Part shown: piece after piece, positions 56,001 through 63,488 of the stretch
Layout: every line of letters begins with the position of its first letter
Numbering within the stretch: the first letter of the stretch is position 1
Origin: Lachnospiraceae bacterium
GTDB lineage: Bacteria > Bacillota > Clostridia > Lachnospirales > Lachnospiraceae
Length of the DNA stretch: 64,000 nt
Assembly (NCBI GenBank): GCA_015056815.1
Contig: SVFN01000021.1
Coordinates: forward strand, 1 to 64,000
Reading direction: 5' to 3'
Translations under genes and position numbers: made by a program
The notes under the pieces: generated by a model
Seen by the model: only the letters and a program-made list of their open reading frames with translations
What the model was told of the DNA's origin: nothing
The model's database searches: none

Positions 56001-56162
56001 CCATTTCAGGAAATAGGAGTTTTCATCCTCATCCCGGAAGCAGAACTGTTCATTCATTTCCTCTGCCGCCCACAATTTCTGCTTTTGCGGCATTGACGGT
56101 AACAGTGTAAATACCATCACGGCTGCCAAAAGCATTGCGATCAGTCTTTGCGCTCTCTTCAT
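50055..56162 (-). CDS. Giant Ig-like-domain surface protein 2
   Basis: This 2,035-aa paralogue of the protein at 43957 has a signal peptide (MKRAQRLIAMLLAAVMVFTLLPSMPQ, split here as residues 1-34). About twelve Ig-like domains follow with the same Trp and Y-x-C strands (YQWYLNGEELENA, YSWYRTERD, FGTYECKVTA), and then the same FAPNYEKKSSLIIFDRNGNFAVYG segment and a Lys-rich tail. Domain order matches the paralogue throughout, which implies tandem duplication of a whole gene. Sequence identity rises sharply in the tail, which implies conversion or constraint there. The ATG at 56162 follows AGGAGG; an upstream in-frame ATG at 56201 gives an unlikely charged leader. Confidence 0.85.
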   Translation of the reverse strand: MKRAQRLIAMLLAAVMVFTLLPSMPQKQKLWAAEEMNEQFCFRDEDENSYFLKWAKTAYRGEDLEFMLYKKTPVEEGEFTEENITGSFTGKLYDNNNNELTKEGEKFIIPYARYTSMNLNMIPLKLYVPTDQNYLDAGGNQLGEGSYVNIQVTNINMQSVAKIDASENGNTFSIDDKDRGVVNAPSVIFANGVDPDDYKLIYIWNGAQSIEDGKKAIVRRNYTQVSCSVSVYRKFIDESGEENWYHSAVSNLNAVYKDRTAYENVKLAEFEKDDNTYSWWLLYAKDNYNGEDVIFRYAVTEGTEYDPEKTVSGFQPTFNNVYLTIQNEEEEVLRDSEYLNSTNGKSSIPYRNFVENKGETSAYPQGEKKYFLSFNDGAKIGDAVITGVKEITLNWELPGTIEKKEGIREIVARSSEYLTVPQFTAYEAFASNSYATYYQWFYRSAKNGEWQKKSSSNSCAPDKNGYYLCQIRLVKGYSNPIWTDEQEYHVSLVEVSPIKFYGTEGNGQAIEETVHASAGQSLTLEPDAQIADGYTVKWQWYKNGKILDGQNGSKLFVNSLTDEDFAEYKLIGEAYLEGETLPCYQASYTAMVEKNDAFFFEKKMVDGEASWSGTKDVLTLYRSIGDTVKEQIPLVTREGYTAEYQWYARKWMIVDDYYRYDEKEGINVVNEDYSDWECIKAFDRDILPEEGGTPIGEKTYYILTKYELMKGENGAGLNQYKLSEEDFLHSFDIAGKKETFTTEELLEIEDQYMFMCRVSITGPQDYEKTFEKYLNIKETWDFAELYTAGKSESQLKVQKGADLTIVAPQYGIEEGYQVLYKWQKKEYTAPEEYEWKDLKEATGNTLSLEKIEEACEYRVTVFPARAGSDVALGDAEAVYTYEISLDEKKGIERVSATTNTQLRVKLGDSVKMGVEAKLCRDSSEDTLLYQWYLNGEELENASKAEYTISKVGVGHFGTYECKVTAVDASEEVIDSKTVRFYVRENTGIKISSPTSNVVVFGKVGEKISLEVVAESENGEKLTYSWYRTERDNKSADYGKTVKIVGQNTSKYEITPGENDFTDYYCRVMNSRGQYENRTFSLLNEELINAVSAKNGVTLFDKKPGDSVELAVVSTAETNGGTFTYQWYKGEEDEELLKIGGATKPVLSFEKLEEDQFDDYQCDWKYVKDDRVLATGTVTFTINRIAEKVTDIFESVTEYGEASNGGRNRIGDHVRFGVMPAEGNRSAYTYEWYYMETGVPFEGGKKAIIAEPAVPGMISAIPAGEKEIFFPDIDIVIGGTPRRLDNTNSVFEISSLSKEDFGTYYLSIYDKDGKAVNPYDKNGKRIKTTFNLSEYVKSPKLTLDEHEEEIKAKPGEDLTLSVSASADSTEPITYQWYKYIGDGYEAIYKATASTYPLNSLKENDFTGYCVMVRCGDSSARKYINVYKTANLNVNHTVLPTDGEYRYYEKKNPGDPVTFTVDASADPEFEVTYQWYRLDEEENLERIPGAVSKDYEIKTVGEEDYGDYQCVVKAGADEERVSFTLGKTDEFLNLVRTDENGELVILTEENEKDYYTERFYVKAGDKITLKPDVRTSAKAVEYQWYRFDKIQNKYVELTGETGKTLEVTVTEEDIEKDGYLEKKAAPAIPWEELIPIEEELYWNPGNYKCVISSSFRTIEYRAKFYAQGEEDDELLVASMGAFVDEDTYGMTAAGNRKLSGAASDLTGYALENAPIKLVVTDRKKGSDRTYQWYVGENGENYKKIEGMTGSEYSFRAPMVDRAVPGDGRKQNEMQSTNYICAAIEKGKIVDRVCYTLYSIKVPEVLNQLPKAYRYGNETIVNGESTGEYNIKGYCTANAKSQTFQFAPNYEKKSSLIIFDRNGNFAVYGANQEIAGKSIKVDTDLAVMFYFETVWEAETSMAEIAEMVAKGKSHGYAAASVKAATNAGGTVSNKTVTPNLKQNPVKTLKAKNKKVSVKAGKTVVLTFKVTAQDKSAKPTDEPIVKLSGKAAKKAKVVKTTVSAKTVKVKIKTNKKKTGAMKVKLTMGNKKATVTVTVK

Positions 56163-56432
56163 GTTTCTCTTCCTCCTTTTTATCTGCCATTCATTCCTCA
56201 TGAACTTAGGGCATTTTATCTGTCATCCCCCATCAAAACCCCCGATTCGTTTACAGTTTCCATAGTTTTCGTCATATTGTGCCAAAAAGAACCCCGAATA
56301 TTTCAGATGGTTTATAACAGTTTCATGCTAATATTACCACCAAACGTTCTTTTTATCCACTGTTTTGTTACAATATTTTCATATTTTTTTAAGATTTTTT
56401 CATATCTTATCAGTTTTCACCGAAAACCAAAA

Positions 56433-56467
56433 CAGCTGCCTTTACATTTTTTTCGTAATGGCAGCTG
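56433..56467 (-). terminator. Terminator after greA
   Basis: The stem CAGCTGCC with GGCAGCTG, extended by an inner TTTAC/GTAA pairing, is followed by TTTTGG on the minus strand. The plus-strand side has CCTTTTG. It lies 23 nt past the greA stop at 56490. Confidence 0.75.
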
Positions 56468-56489
56468 CCTTTTGCGTTTCCATTTCAAG

Positions 56490-56990
56490 TTAAAAGCTTC
56501 TCAGTTTTTCTTCTGTGTCTGTGGTATCCTTTATGCTTTTGATGATCAGATCATAGCCAACCTGCGGATTCACCTGCACATGAACTATATCGCCCACTTT
56601 ATGCCCGAGGAGTGCTTTTCCAACCGGTGACTCCGTGCTGATCAGTCCCTCTAAGGAATTGCCGCGAACCGTCGTCACGAGTTTATAGATTTCGGTCGTG
56701 TGATCATCTGCGAACTCTACCTCTACCGTTTTATTTAATCCGGCCTCATCCTCTTTGGTGTCGTCCTCGATCACCACGGCTGTCTTGATCATTCTCTCCA
56801 GATAGCGGATCCGGCTTTCATTTCGATTCTTTTCTTTTTTTGCCGCGTAGTACTCAAAGTTCTCGCTCAAATCCCCCTGCGCTCTGGCTTCTTTCACATG
56901 CTCTAACAGTTCTTTCCGGACCACCACTTTACGATGCTCGATCTCTTTTTGCATATCTTCGATATCTTTCCTGGTCAATTCATTATGCAT
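56490..56990 (-). CDS. greA: Transcription elongation factor GreA
   Basis: This 166-aa factor stimulates cleavage of backtracked RNA in stalled RNA polymerase. The N-terminal coiled coil (~1-85) carries ARAQGDLSENFEYYAAKKEKNRNESRI, with the tip acidic residues (Asp and Glu in GDLSEN) required for cleavage. The C-terminal FKBP-like domain holds LISTESPVGKALLGHKVGDIVHVQV. Length matches the family (~158 aa). Start chosen at MHNELTRKD (56990) with GAGGAGAAG upstream; the longer frame has no conserved residues. Confidence 0.95.
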   Translation of the reverse strand: MHNELTRKDIEDMQKEIEHRKVVVRKELLEHVKEARAQGDLSENFEYYAAKKEKNRNESRIRYLERMIKTAVVIEDDTKEDEAGLNKTVEVEFADDHTTEIYKLVTTVRGNSLEGLISTESPVGKALLGHKVGDIVHVQVNPQVGYDLIIKSIKDTTDTEEKLRSF

Positions 56991-57156
56991 ACGTTTGCTT
57001 CTCCTCGTCTCTCCATTTTTTAAATTTTCACTTCCATATACTCCGGTCGTTTCGTTCGCTCTCTGATGCATGCTCCATATGGCAAAACAATGTCCGCGGT
57101 ACTCATTGAATCCTCTTCGAAGTGCCAAAAGCTGTTTCCGTTTCGTAGCATTATCG

Positions 57157-58308
57157 TCACTTCAAAAAATTCAGCAGTTTATCGCCCAGCATGCCATAAA
57201 GCTTTGCGTAATCGTCCGTTGTCATGTGCATCAAGTCAAATTCCGGCTCCAGATGCTCCGGCTTCTCAATGGTCTCCTCCAGGGGAGAAAGGATCACCAG
57301 TCCGTCCAGAGACAATAACAGATCCTCCTCCACATAGGTTTTAAAGCTGTCGATATTCAATGTGATCTCGTCACTGTCTTTTTCGGTTTTTACCTTGCCT
57401 GCAAAAGCAATCTTAGTCATGGTGCCAAGCTGCTCATACTCTGCCGTCAGATCACACTTCGCGTCCGCGTAGGTGTAAGTGTAATCCATCGACAGTTTAT
57501 CCGCTTTGGCCGTCACATTCATGGAAGTTACATTTTCATCTTCCCAGGTAAAGGTCATGTGCAGGATCGTATTCCCGATCCCGTTCAGTTCTAACGGAGA
57601 CTGTTCATTGGAAATGGAAGTCACATGATCTTCTCCCTCCACGCTCACGGTCAAAGTGACATCCTCTTTTATCTGCGTCTTTCCGCCAAAGGCTTCCTCC
57701 AGTTTTTTCTTATCCAGTGTGACATGGTAGCTTCCTGCCTCATTCTCTATGGCTTCCACCTTAGAGACCAGCATCAGCGCAATCACATGATCCTGAATCC
57801 CCGTTGTGATCTCTGTAGCATCCGCCATCTCCACCGGCGGCGTCTGAAAAAGGTTCTTATCGTACTGCGCGATCGGAAAGACAAAGCTTCCCTCCATCCA
57901 GTCCGGATAGAGCATATAAACATTCTTTTCATCCGCATAGAGCTGAACCTTTACTTTCCCGAAAGTGTTCATATCTACCTGACTGTCACTTTTCATCTGT
58001 CTGTCCGGCGTGCTGTACAGGCTTTTCCCTTCGATCACCGTATCCTCGGTGTAAAAACTGTTTCGCACGGTGGCATTGTAGCTTGCCGCAAACTTACCGG
58101 AAGTATACAGGCTCATCAGCCGGTTTAAATCCGGCTGTCCTTCTTCCCCCGCTGCTGCCGTAATGGCACCGGACAGTCTGTTCGCCGCGTTCAGCATCCT
58201 GCGCTGAGGACTGTTTTTCCATCTCGCAAACGCAAAAATACCACCGCATGCCAATGCCACACAAACACATGCGATGATGATCACGATCATTTTTTTTGAT
58301 TTTTTCAT
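57157..58308 (-). CDS. Membrane-anchored extracytoplasmic protein of unknown function
   Basis: This 383-aa protein has an N-terminal helix (residues 6-28, MIVIIIACVCVALACGGIFAF) and no lipobox at a suitable place. The rest is hydrophilic and beta-rich, with repeated strands such as GSYHVTLDKKKLEEAFGG, LTVSVEGEDHVTSI and LHMTFTWEDENVTSM. It resembles DUF6583-type or other secreted Lachnospiraceae proteins that look like lipid-transport (LolA-like) shells, but I cannot assign a family. It stands alone between greA and the butyrate operon. A GGAGAGACA ribosome site precedes the ATG. Confidence 0.7.
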   Translation of the reverse strand: MKKSKKMIVIIIACVCVALACGGIFAFARWKNSPQRRMLNAANRLSGAITAAAGEEGQPDLNRLMSLYTSGKFAASYNATVRNSFYTEDTVIEGKSLYSTPDRQMKSDSQVDMNTFGKVKVQLYADEKNVYMLYPDWMEGSFVFPIAQYDKNLFQTPPVEMADATEITTGIQDHVIALMLVSKVEAIENEAGSYHVTLDKKKLEEAFGGKTQIKEDVTLTVSVEGEDHVTSISNEQSPLELNGIGNTILHMTFTWEDENVTSMNVTAKADKLSMDYTYTYADAKCDLTAEYEQLGTMTKIAFAGKVKTEKDSDEITLNIDSFKTYVEEDLLLSLDGLVILSPLEETIEKPEHLEPEFDLMHMTTDDYAKLYGMLGDKLLNFLK

Positions 58309-58530
58309 TGTCTCTCCTGCTTTTATTGCTCCCCTTCTGTTTTTACTGCTGCACTTGCTCTTTTTTTACCAGAACATCCAATAAATGTTTCGCATCATTC
58401 GCGGCAGTCCTCTTGGTCTTCAGGACAAGTGCTCTCTGAACAATGCTATGTCACAAGTAAACAAAAACTCCTTTCTTATATAGTATCATAATACCGTAGG
58501 AATTACGACAGTATTTTCAAAATAAAACGC

Positions 58531-58560
58531 GTAAAAGGCGCCGAAGTTTCCTTCGACGCC
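58531..58560 (-). terminator. Terminator of the butyrate operon
   Basis: On the minus strand GGCGTCGAAG-GAAA-CTTCGGCGCC forms a 10-bp GC-rich stem (one U-G pair) with a stable GNRA loop, followed by TTTTACGCG. It starts 21 nt after the etfA stop. Confidence 0.92.
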
Positions 58561-58580
58561 TCATAAGTATAAGCCTAATC

Positions 58581-59642
58581 TTATTTCTCAGCCATAGCTG
58601 CCTTGATACCTTCTGTCAGCTGCGGAACGATCTTGTTCAGATCTCCTACGATACCGTAATCCGCCACATCAAAGATCGGAGCATCCTCATCCTTGTTGAT
58701 CGCAATGATGAGATCAGACTCTTCCATACCTGCAACGTGCTGGATCGCACCGGAAATACCGATTGCAAAGTATACATTCGGGCGAACTGTCTTACCGGTC
58801 TGTCCTACCTGCAGATCACGAGGCTTCCAACCGGAATCCACAACCGCACGTGAGCAGCTTACCGTACCGCCGATCGCTTCTGCCAGATCCTCTAAGATCT
58901 TGAAGTTCTCCGGTGAGCCTACACCACGTCCGCCGGATACTAAGATCTTAGCATCCATGATATCTACTGTATCGGAAACGGCCTTTACAACCTCTTTGAT
59001 CGTTACATACTTGTCATTCGGAGTAAAGCCCGGATTGTACTCGATCACTTCTGCCTTAGCATCCGCTACAGGCTCGATCTTCTGCATAACGCCCGGACGA
59101 ACCGTTGCCATCTGAGGACGGTTGTAAGGACATGCGATCGTAGCGATCGTATTACCGCCGAATGCAGGACGGGTCATCAGTAACTGCTTATGAAGCTGCT
59201 GATCTTCTTTGCCCGGGATCGGAACTAACGGGAAGTCACCGATCTCAAGTACGGTACAGTCTGCAGTCAGACCGGTTGCAACTCTTGCGGAAACAGTAGG
59301 GCCTAAATCTCTACCGATCGCAGTCGCACCAACTAACATGATCTCAGGCTTGTACTCATTGATCACAGAAGCAAGTGCATGTGCATAAGGCTCTGTTCTG
59401 TACTCTTTTAATTCAGGATCATCCACAACGATCACTTTGTCTGCACCATACTGTGCCAGTCCGTCTACCAGACCCTTTACGTCGGAACCGATCAATACGG
59501 CTGTTACATCTGTGTCAAGATCTGCTGCAAGCTCTTTTGCCTTACCAAGTAATTCATAAGCGATGCCGCTGATCTCATTGTCAACCTGCTGCGCAAATAC
59601 ATATACGCCTTTATACTCTTCTCTATTTAAAGTCTCTGCCAT
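58581..59642 (-). CDS. etfA: Electron transfer flavoprotein alpha subunit
   Basis: This 353-aa subunit forms the EtfAB heterodimer that, with butyryl-CoA dehydrogenase, couples crotonyl-CoA reduction to ferredoxin reduction by electron bifurcation. N-terminal domain: GVYVFAQQVDNEISG. The C-terminal FAD domain carries VSGGRGVGSPENFKIL, SRAVVDSGWKPRDLQVGQTG, VYFAIGISGAIQHVAGM and AINKDEDAPIF. The ATG at 59642 has AAGGTGG upstream; a GTG four codons earlier is in frame but less likely. Last gene of the operon, 19 nt after etfB. Confidence 0.96.
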   Translation of the reverse strand: MAETLNREEYKGVYVFAQQVDNEISGIAYELLGKAKELAADLDTDVTAVLIGSDVKGLVDGLAQYGADKVIVVDDPELKEYRTEPYAHALASVINEYKPEIMLVGATAIGRDLGPTVSARVATGLTADCTVLEIGDFPLVPIPGKEDQQLHKQLLMTRPAFGGNTIATIACPYNRPQMATVRPGVMQKIEPVADAKAEVIEYNPGFTPNDKYVTIKEVVKAVSDTVDIMDAKILVSGGRGVGSPENFKILEDLAEAIGGTVSCSRAVVDSGWKPRDLQVGQTGKTVRPNVYFAIGISGAIQHVAGMEESDLIIAINKDEDAPIFDVADYGIVGDLNKIVPQLTEGIKAAMAEK

Positions 59643-59661
59643 TTTTTTCACCACCTTATAA

Positions 59662-60447
59662 TTAGATTACGTGTTTCTCTTTCAATTTCTTAACGATCAG
59701 TGCTGCTGCATCTTCCGGAGAATCAGGAGTCACTTTCTCACCTGCGCCCTTACGAACCTTGTCAGAAGCCTTAGCAATCTTTGTCGGAGATCCGTTCAGA
59801 CCCAAGTTAGAATCATCTACATCCTTAAGATCTGCTCTGCCCCATGTCGTGATCTCAGCTTCACAGGCATCAAAGATTCCGCCCGGAGTCATGTAACGGG
59901 GATCATTTAACTCAGAAAGAGCCGTAATCAGACAAGGCATCTTAGCTTCCAGAACGTGATGTCTGTCATCGTACATACGTTTAACGACTACCTTATCGCC
60001 GTCAACCTTGATCTCTTTTGCGTAAGAGATCACCGGAAGACCTAAATGCTCAGCGATCTGAGGACCAACCTGAGCGGTATCACCATCGATAGCCTGACGG
60101 CCTGTGATGATCAGATCATAGTCGATATTGCGAAGCGCACCTGCGATCGTAGTAGAAGTAGCCCATGTGTCGGCACCACCAAGTACTCTGTCTGTTACAA
60201 GGATACCCTTATCAGCGCCCATAGCGATCGCCTCACGAAGTACATCTGCTGCTTTCGGAAGTCCCATGGTAAGTACGGTAACCTCAGCGCCTGTCTCATC
60301 TTTAATTCTCAGAGCTGCCTCTAATCCGGCCTTGTCGTCCGGGTTCATGATAGCAAGCATAGCTCCTCTGTCAAGTGTTCCGTCAGGATTGAACTTAACG
60401 CCGCCCTTTGTGTCCGGAACCTGTTTAATACAAACAACGATTTTCAC
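59662..60447 (-). CDS. etfB: Electron transfer flavoprotein beta subunit
   Basis: This 261-aa subunit starts MKIVVCIKQVPDTKGGVKFNPDGTLDR. It has the Etf-beta signature around ITGRQAIDGDTAQVGPQIAEHLG, which binds FAD/AMP, followed by VKRMYDDRHHVLEAKMPCLITAL. In the clostridial bifurcating complexes this subunit carries the bifurcating flavin that accepts NADH electrons. It lies between bcd and etfA with short gaps (25 and 19 nt), the normal order for this complex. Confidence 0.96.
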   Translation of the reverse strand: MKIVVCIKQVPDTKGGVKFNPDGTLDRGAMLAIMNPDDKAGLEAALRIKDETGAEVTVLTMGLPKAADVLREAIAMGADKGILVTDRVLGGADTWATSTTIAGALRNIDYDLIITGRQAIDGDTAQVGPQIAEHLGLPVISYAKEIKVDGDKVVVKRMYDDRHHVLEAKMPCLITALSELNDPRYMTPGGIFDACEAEITTWGRADLKDVDDSNLGLNGSPTKIAKASDKVRKGAGEKVTPDSPEDAAALIVKKLKEKHVI

Positions 60448-60472
60448 GATTTTTCCTCCTATCCAAGATAAA

Positions 60473-61639
60473 TTATTTCAGAATATTAGCAGAGATAACC
60501 ATACGCTGAACCTCAGAAGTTCCCTCGTAGATCTCTGTGATCTTAGCATCACGCATCATACGCTCTACATCATAATCTCTGATGTATCCGTAACCACCAT
60601 GCAGCTGAACCGCTTTTGTAGTTACTTCCATAGCTACCTCAGCAGCATATAACTTAGCCATAGCTGCCTCTACAGAGTAAGATACTCTCGGGTTTGACTG
60701 GAACTCAGCCTTCTTCATAGCTGCTTTGTAAACCAGAAGTTTAGCAGCCTCTACCTTCGTAGCCATGTCCGCAAGCTGGAACTGTGTATTCTGGAATGCT
60801 GCGATCGCTCTGCCGAACTGTTTTCTTTCTTTTACATATGCGATCGTTGTCTCGAGTGCGCCCTCTGCAAGACCAAGTGCCTGAGCAGCGATACCGATAC
60901 GTCCGCCGTCCAATGTATGCATTGCGATACCGAAGCCCTTACCCTTGGCACCAAGTAAGTTCTCCTTCGGGATACGGCAGTCTGTGAAGATCAGCTCGTA
61001 GGTGGAAGAACCGCGGATACCCATCTTAGCTTCCTTTGTACCGAAAGTAAATCCGGGTGTACCCTTCTCAACGATGAAAGCAGAGATCTCTTTCATCATT
61101 TTGCCACGTTTCTCGATTTTGCCTGTTACAGCGATAACAATATATACATCTGCTTCTTTACCATTGGTGATGAAGCACTTAGAACCGTTTAATACCCACT
61201 CGTCGCCATCCAGAACAGCCTTTGTCTGCTGTCCCTGTGCATCAGTACCTGCGCCGGGCTCAGTCAGACCAAATGCGCCTAACTTCTTGCCGGAACACAG
61301 ATCCGGTAAATATTTTGCTTTCTGCTCCGGTGTACCATAGGTCTGGATCGGATCCACACAAAGAGAAGTATGTGCTGAAACGATAACACCTGTCGTGCCG
61401 CAGACTTTGGAAAGCTCCTCTACACACATAACATATGTCAGAGGATCACAGCCCTGTCCGCCGAATTCCTTCGGAACAGGAATGCCCAGAAAGCCATATT
61501 TGCCCATTTTGTCAACGGTAGCTCTGGGGAATACTTCTGTTTCATCAACCTCCTGTGCCAGAGGTTTTACTTCGTTTTCAGCGAAATCTTTGAATAACTG
61601 TCTCGCCATTTCATGTTTCTTGCTTAAAGTAAAATCCAT
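60473..61639 (-). CDS. bcd: Butyryl-CoA dehydrogenase
   Basis: This 388-aa FAD acyl-CoA dehydrogenase reduces crotonyl-CoA to butyryl-CoA. The N-terminal helical domain has [21 protein letters not shown]. The middle beta domain holds [19 protein letters not shown] and ECFITNG-like [11 protein letters not shown]. The C-terminal helical domain contains [22 protein letters not shown] and the catalytic Glu in [10 protein letters not shown]. Size equals that of short-chain enzymes. Its adjacency to etfB/etfA supports the bifurcating Bcd-Etf complex rather than a beta-oxidation role. Confidence 0.95.
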   Translation of the reverse strand: MDFTLSKKHEMARQLFKDFAENEVKPLAQEVDETEVFPRATVDKMGKYGFLGIPVPKEFGGQGCDPLTYVMCVEELSKVCGTTGVIVSAHTSLCVDPIQTYGTPEQKAKYLPDLCSGKKLGAFGLTEPGAGTDAQGQQTKAVLDGDEWVLNGSKCFITNGKEADVYIVIAVTGKIEKRGKMMKEISAFIVEKGTPGFTFGTKEAKMGIRGSSTYELIFTDCRIPKENLLGAKGKGFGIAMHTLDGGRIGIAAQALGLAEGALETTIAYVKERKQFGRAIAAFQNTQFQLADMATKVEAAKLLVYKAAMKKAEFQSNPRVSYSVEAAMAKLYAAEVAMEVTTKAVQLHGGYGYIRDYDVERMMRDAKITEIYEGTSEVQRMVISANILK

Positions 61640-61678
61640 GATTTTTTACTTCCTCCTTATTTATTCTTTCCTTATTGA

Positions 61679-62551
61679 TTAAAGTGCATCTACCGGTGTT
61701 TTGGTACGGTCTTCGTTGTATACATAGAAGCCTCTGCCGGATTTCACGCCAAGGTTACCGCCGCGAACCATCTTGCGGAGTAACGGACATGCACGATATT
61801 TGCTGTCGCCTGTCTCATTGTAAAGAACATCCATGATCGCAAGGCAGATATCAAGACCTACGAAATCGCCTAACTCTAACGGTCCCATCGGATGGTTGGC
61901 ACCAAGTTTCATGGCAGCATCGATACCGGCGATATCAGATACACCTTCCATCTTGATGAAAGCTGCTTCATTGATCATCGGGATCAGGATACGGTTTACT
62001 ACGAAACCTGCTGCTTCGTTTACCTGTACCGGAGTCTTACCGATCTCCTCAGAGATCTTTTTGATCGTCTCAACTGTCTCAGCCGGTGTGTTCACGCCTG
62101 CGATCACCTCGATCAGTTTCATACGGTCTGCCGGATTGAAGAAATGCATTCCAACCATCGGACGATTCAGTCCGTTGCCGATCTCTGTGATGGAAAGGCT
62201 GGATGTATTGGAAGCAAATACGCACTCAGGTTTTGCGATGGAATCAAGCTCTTTGAACGTTGTTTTCTTAACTTCCATGTTCTCAAAAGCCGCCTCTACG
62301 ATCAGATCGCAGTCTGCACATAAATCCTCTTTTAAACCGGGAGTGATCTTTGCAAGGATCGCATCAGCCTTCTCCTGTGTCATTTTTTCTTTTGCCACGA
62401 GCTTCGCATAGCCCTTTGCAATTTTGTCTTTTCCGCCTTCAGCCCACTCCTGCTTGATATCGCAGAGTGCAACTTCATAGCCGTCAACCTGGGCAAATGC
62501 TTTCGCAATACCCTGTCCCATTGTTCCTGCGCCGATTACGCCTACTTTCAT
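61679..62551 (-). CDS. hbd: 3-hydroxybutyryl-CoA dehydrogenase
   Basis: This 290-aa NAD(P)-dependent enzyme reduces acetoacetyl-CoA to (S)-3-hydroxybutyryl-CoA. It starts MKVGVIGAGTMGQGIAKAFAQ (dinucleotide loop) and has FASNTSSLSITEI and MVGMHFFNPADRMKLIEVI with the catalytic His. PVQVNEAAGFVVNRILIPMI and HPMGPLELGDFVGLD complete the C-terminal domain. It lies between crt and bcd in the operon. Confidence 0.96.
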   Translation of the reverse strand: MKVGVIGAGTMGQGIAKAFAQVDGYEVALCDIKQEWAEGGKDKIAKGYAKLVAKEKMTQEKADAILAKITPGLKEDLCADCDLIVEAAFENMEVKKTTFKELDSIAKPECVFASNTSSLSITEIGNGLNRPMVGMHFFNPADRMKLIEVIAGVNTPAETVETIKKISEEIGKTPVQVNEAAGFVVNRILIPMINEAAFIKMEGVSDIAGIDAAMKLGANHPMGPLELGDFVGLDICLAIMDVLYNETGDSKYRACPLLRKMVRGGNLGVKSGRGFYVYNEDRTKTPVDAL

Positions 62552-62597
62552 GGTAAATCCTCCTTAAAATATTTATTAAATGGTTATGGTATCCTGA

Positions 62598-63389
62598 TTA
62601 TTTGTTCTGGAAAGGTACAACTTTGAGCTTTTTCTCTTTGTCCTTCTCTAAGAAGTTGCCCATTCCCGCTTTCTGGTCTTCCGTCTCGAAGCAGTCACCA
62701 AACAGCTTCTCTTCGATCACGATCGCCTGATCCATGTCTGTCTGAAGACCGTCGTTGATGGCTTTCTTCGCATTGCGGACTGCGATCGGAGCCTGCATTG
62801 CGATACCGGCTGCCATCTTCTTTGCTGCCGGAAGTAACTCTTCCTGTGTATAAACTGCATTGACAAGACCGATTCTGTAAGCCTCGTCCGCTTTGATATT
62901 ACGCGCTGTGTAGATCAGCTGTTTTGCCATGCCCGGGCTTACCAGTCTGGCAAGTCTCTGTGTACCACCAAAGCCGGGTGTGATACCAAGCCCCACTTCA
63001 GGCTGTCCAAAGATCGCGTTATCTGAACAGATACGGATATCACAGCTCATGGAAATCTCACATCCGCCGCCGAGAGCAAATCCGTTCACTGCTGCGATCA
63101 CAGGGATGGGGAATGTCTCCAGCTTGCGGAATACGTCATTTCCTTTCTTGCCGAAAGCCTCTGCCTCTGCCTTCGTCAATGTGCTCATCTCACCGATGTC
63201 CGCACCGGCAACAAAAGACTTCGCACCGGCACCTGTTAAGATCAGACATCTGACTGTCTCAAGATCCACCGCATCCAGTGTTGCGCTTAACTCATCCAGC
63301 ACCTGCGAATTCAGCGCGTTCAAAGCTTTCTCTCTGTTGATGGTGATCGTTCCGACTGCACCTTCTACTTCATACAAAATGAAATCCAT
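62598..63389 (-). CDS. crt: 3-hydroxybutyryl-CoA dehydratase (crotonase)
   Basis: This 263-aa crotonase-fold enzyme dehydrates 3-hydroxybutyryl-CoA to crotonyl-CoA. Oxyanion-hole segments are KSFVAGADIGEMSTL and GFALGGGCEISMSCDIRI. The two catalytic Glu positions fall in GGGCE and QPEVGLGITPGFGG. It sits 46 nt before hbd and 99 nt after thl, with AGGAGGAG as ribosome site. Confidence 0.95.
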   Translation of the reverse strand: MDFILYEVEGAVGTITINREKALNALNSQVLDELSATLDAVDLETVRCLILTGAGAKSFVAGADIGEMSTLTKAEAEAFGKKGNDVFRKLETFPIPVIAAVNGFALGGGCEISMSCDIRICSDNAIFGQPEVGLGITPGFGGTQRLARLVSPGMAKQLIYTARNIKADEAYRIGLVNAVYTQEELLPAAKKMAAGIAMQAPIAVRNAKKAINDGLQTDMDQAIVIEEKLFGDCFETEDQKAGMGNFLEKDKEKKLKVVPFQNK

Positions 63390-63488
63390 GCTTTACTCCT
63401 CCTGTTTACTATATTTCATCTGTTTACATACGATATGCGAAGCACCGCAAGCGGCGCTCCGCAACCGTATCTTATCCTATTATTCGAT

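Noticed and set aside
57066-57344. Plus-strand 92-aa frame near greA
   Set aside because: Antisense to the end of the gene at 57157 and intergenic sequence; no start signal or recognised residues.
58309-58530. Possible small RNA or leader between the butyrate terminator and the gene at 57157
   Set aside because: TATTAT-like and TTGAAA-like boxes exist but with a spacing of 21 nt, too long for a confident promoter; no stable structure was seen.
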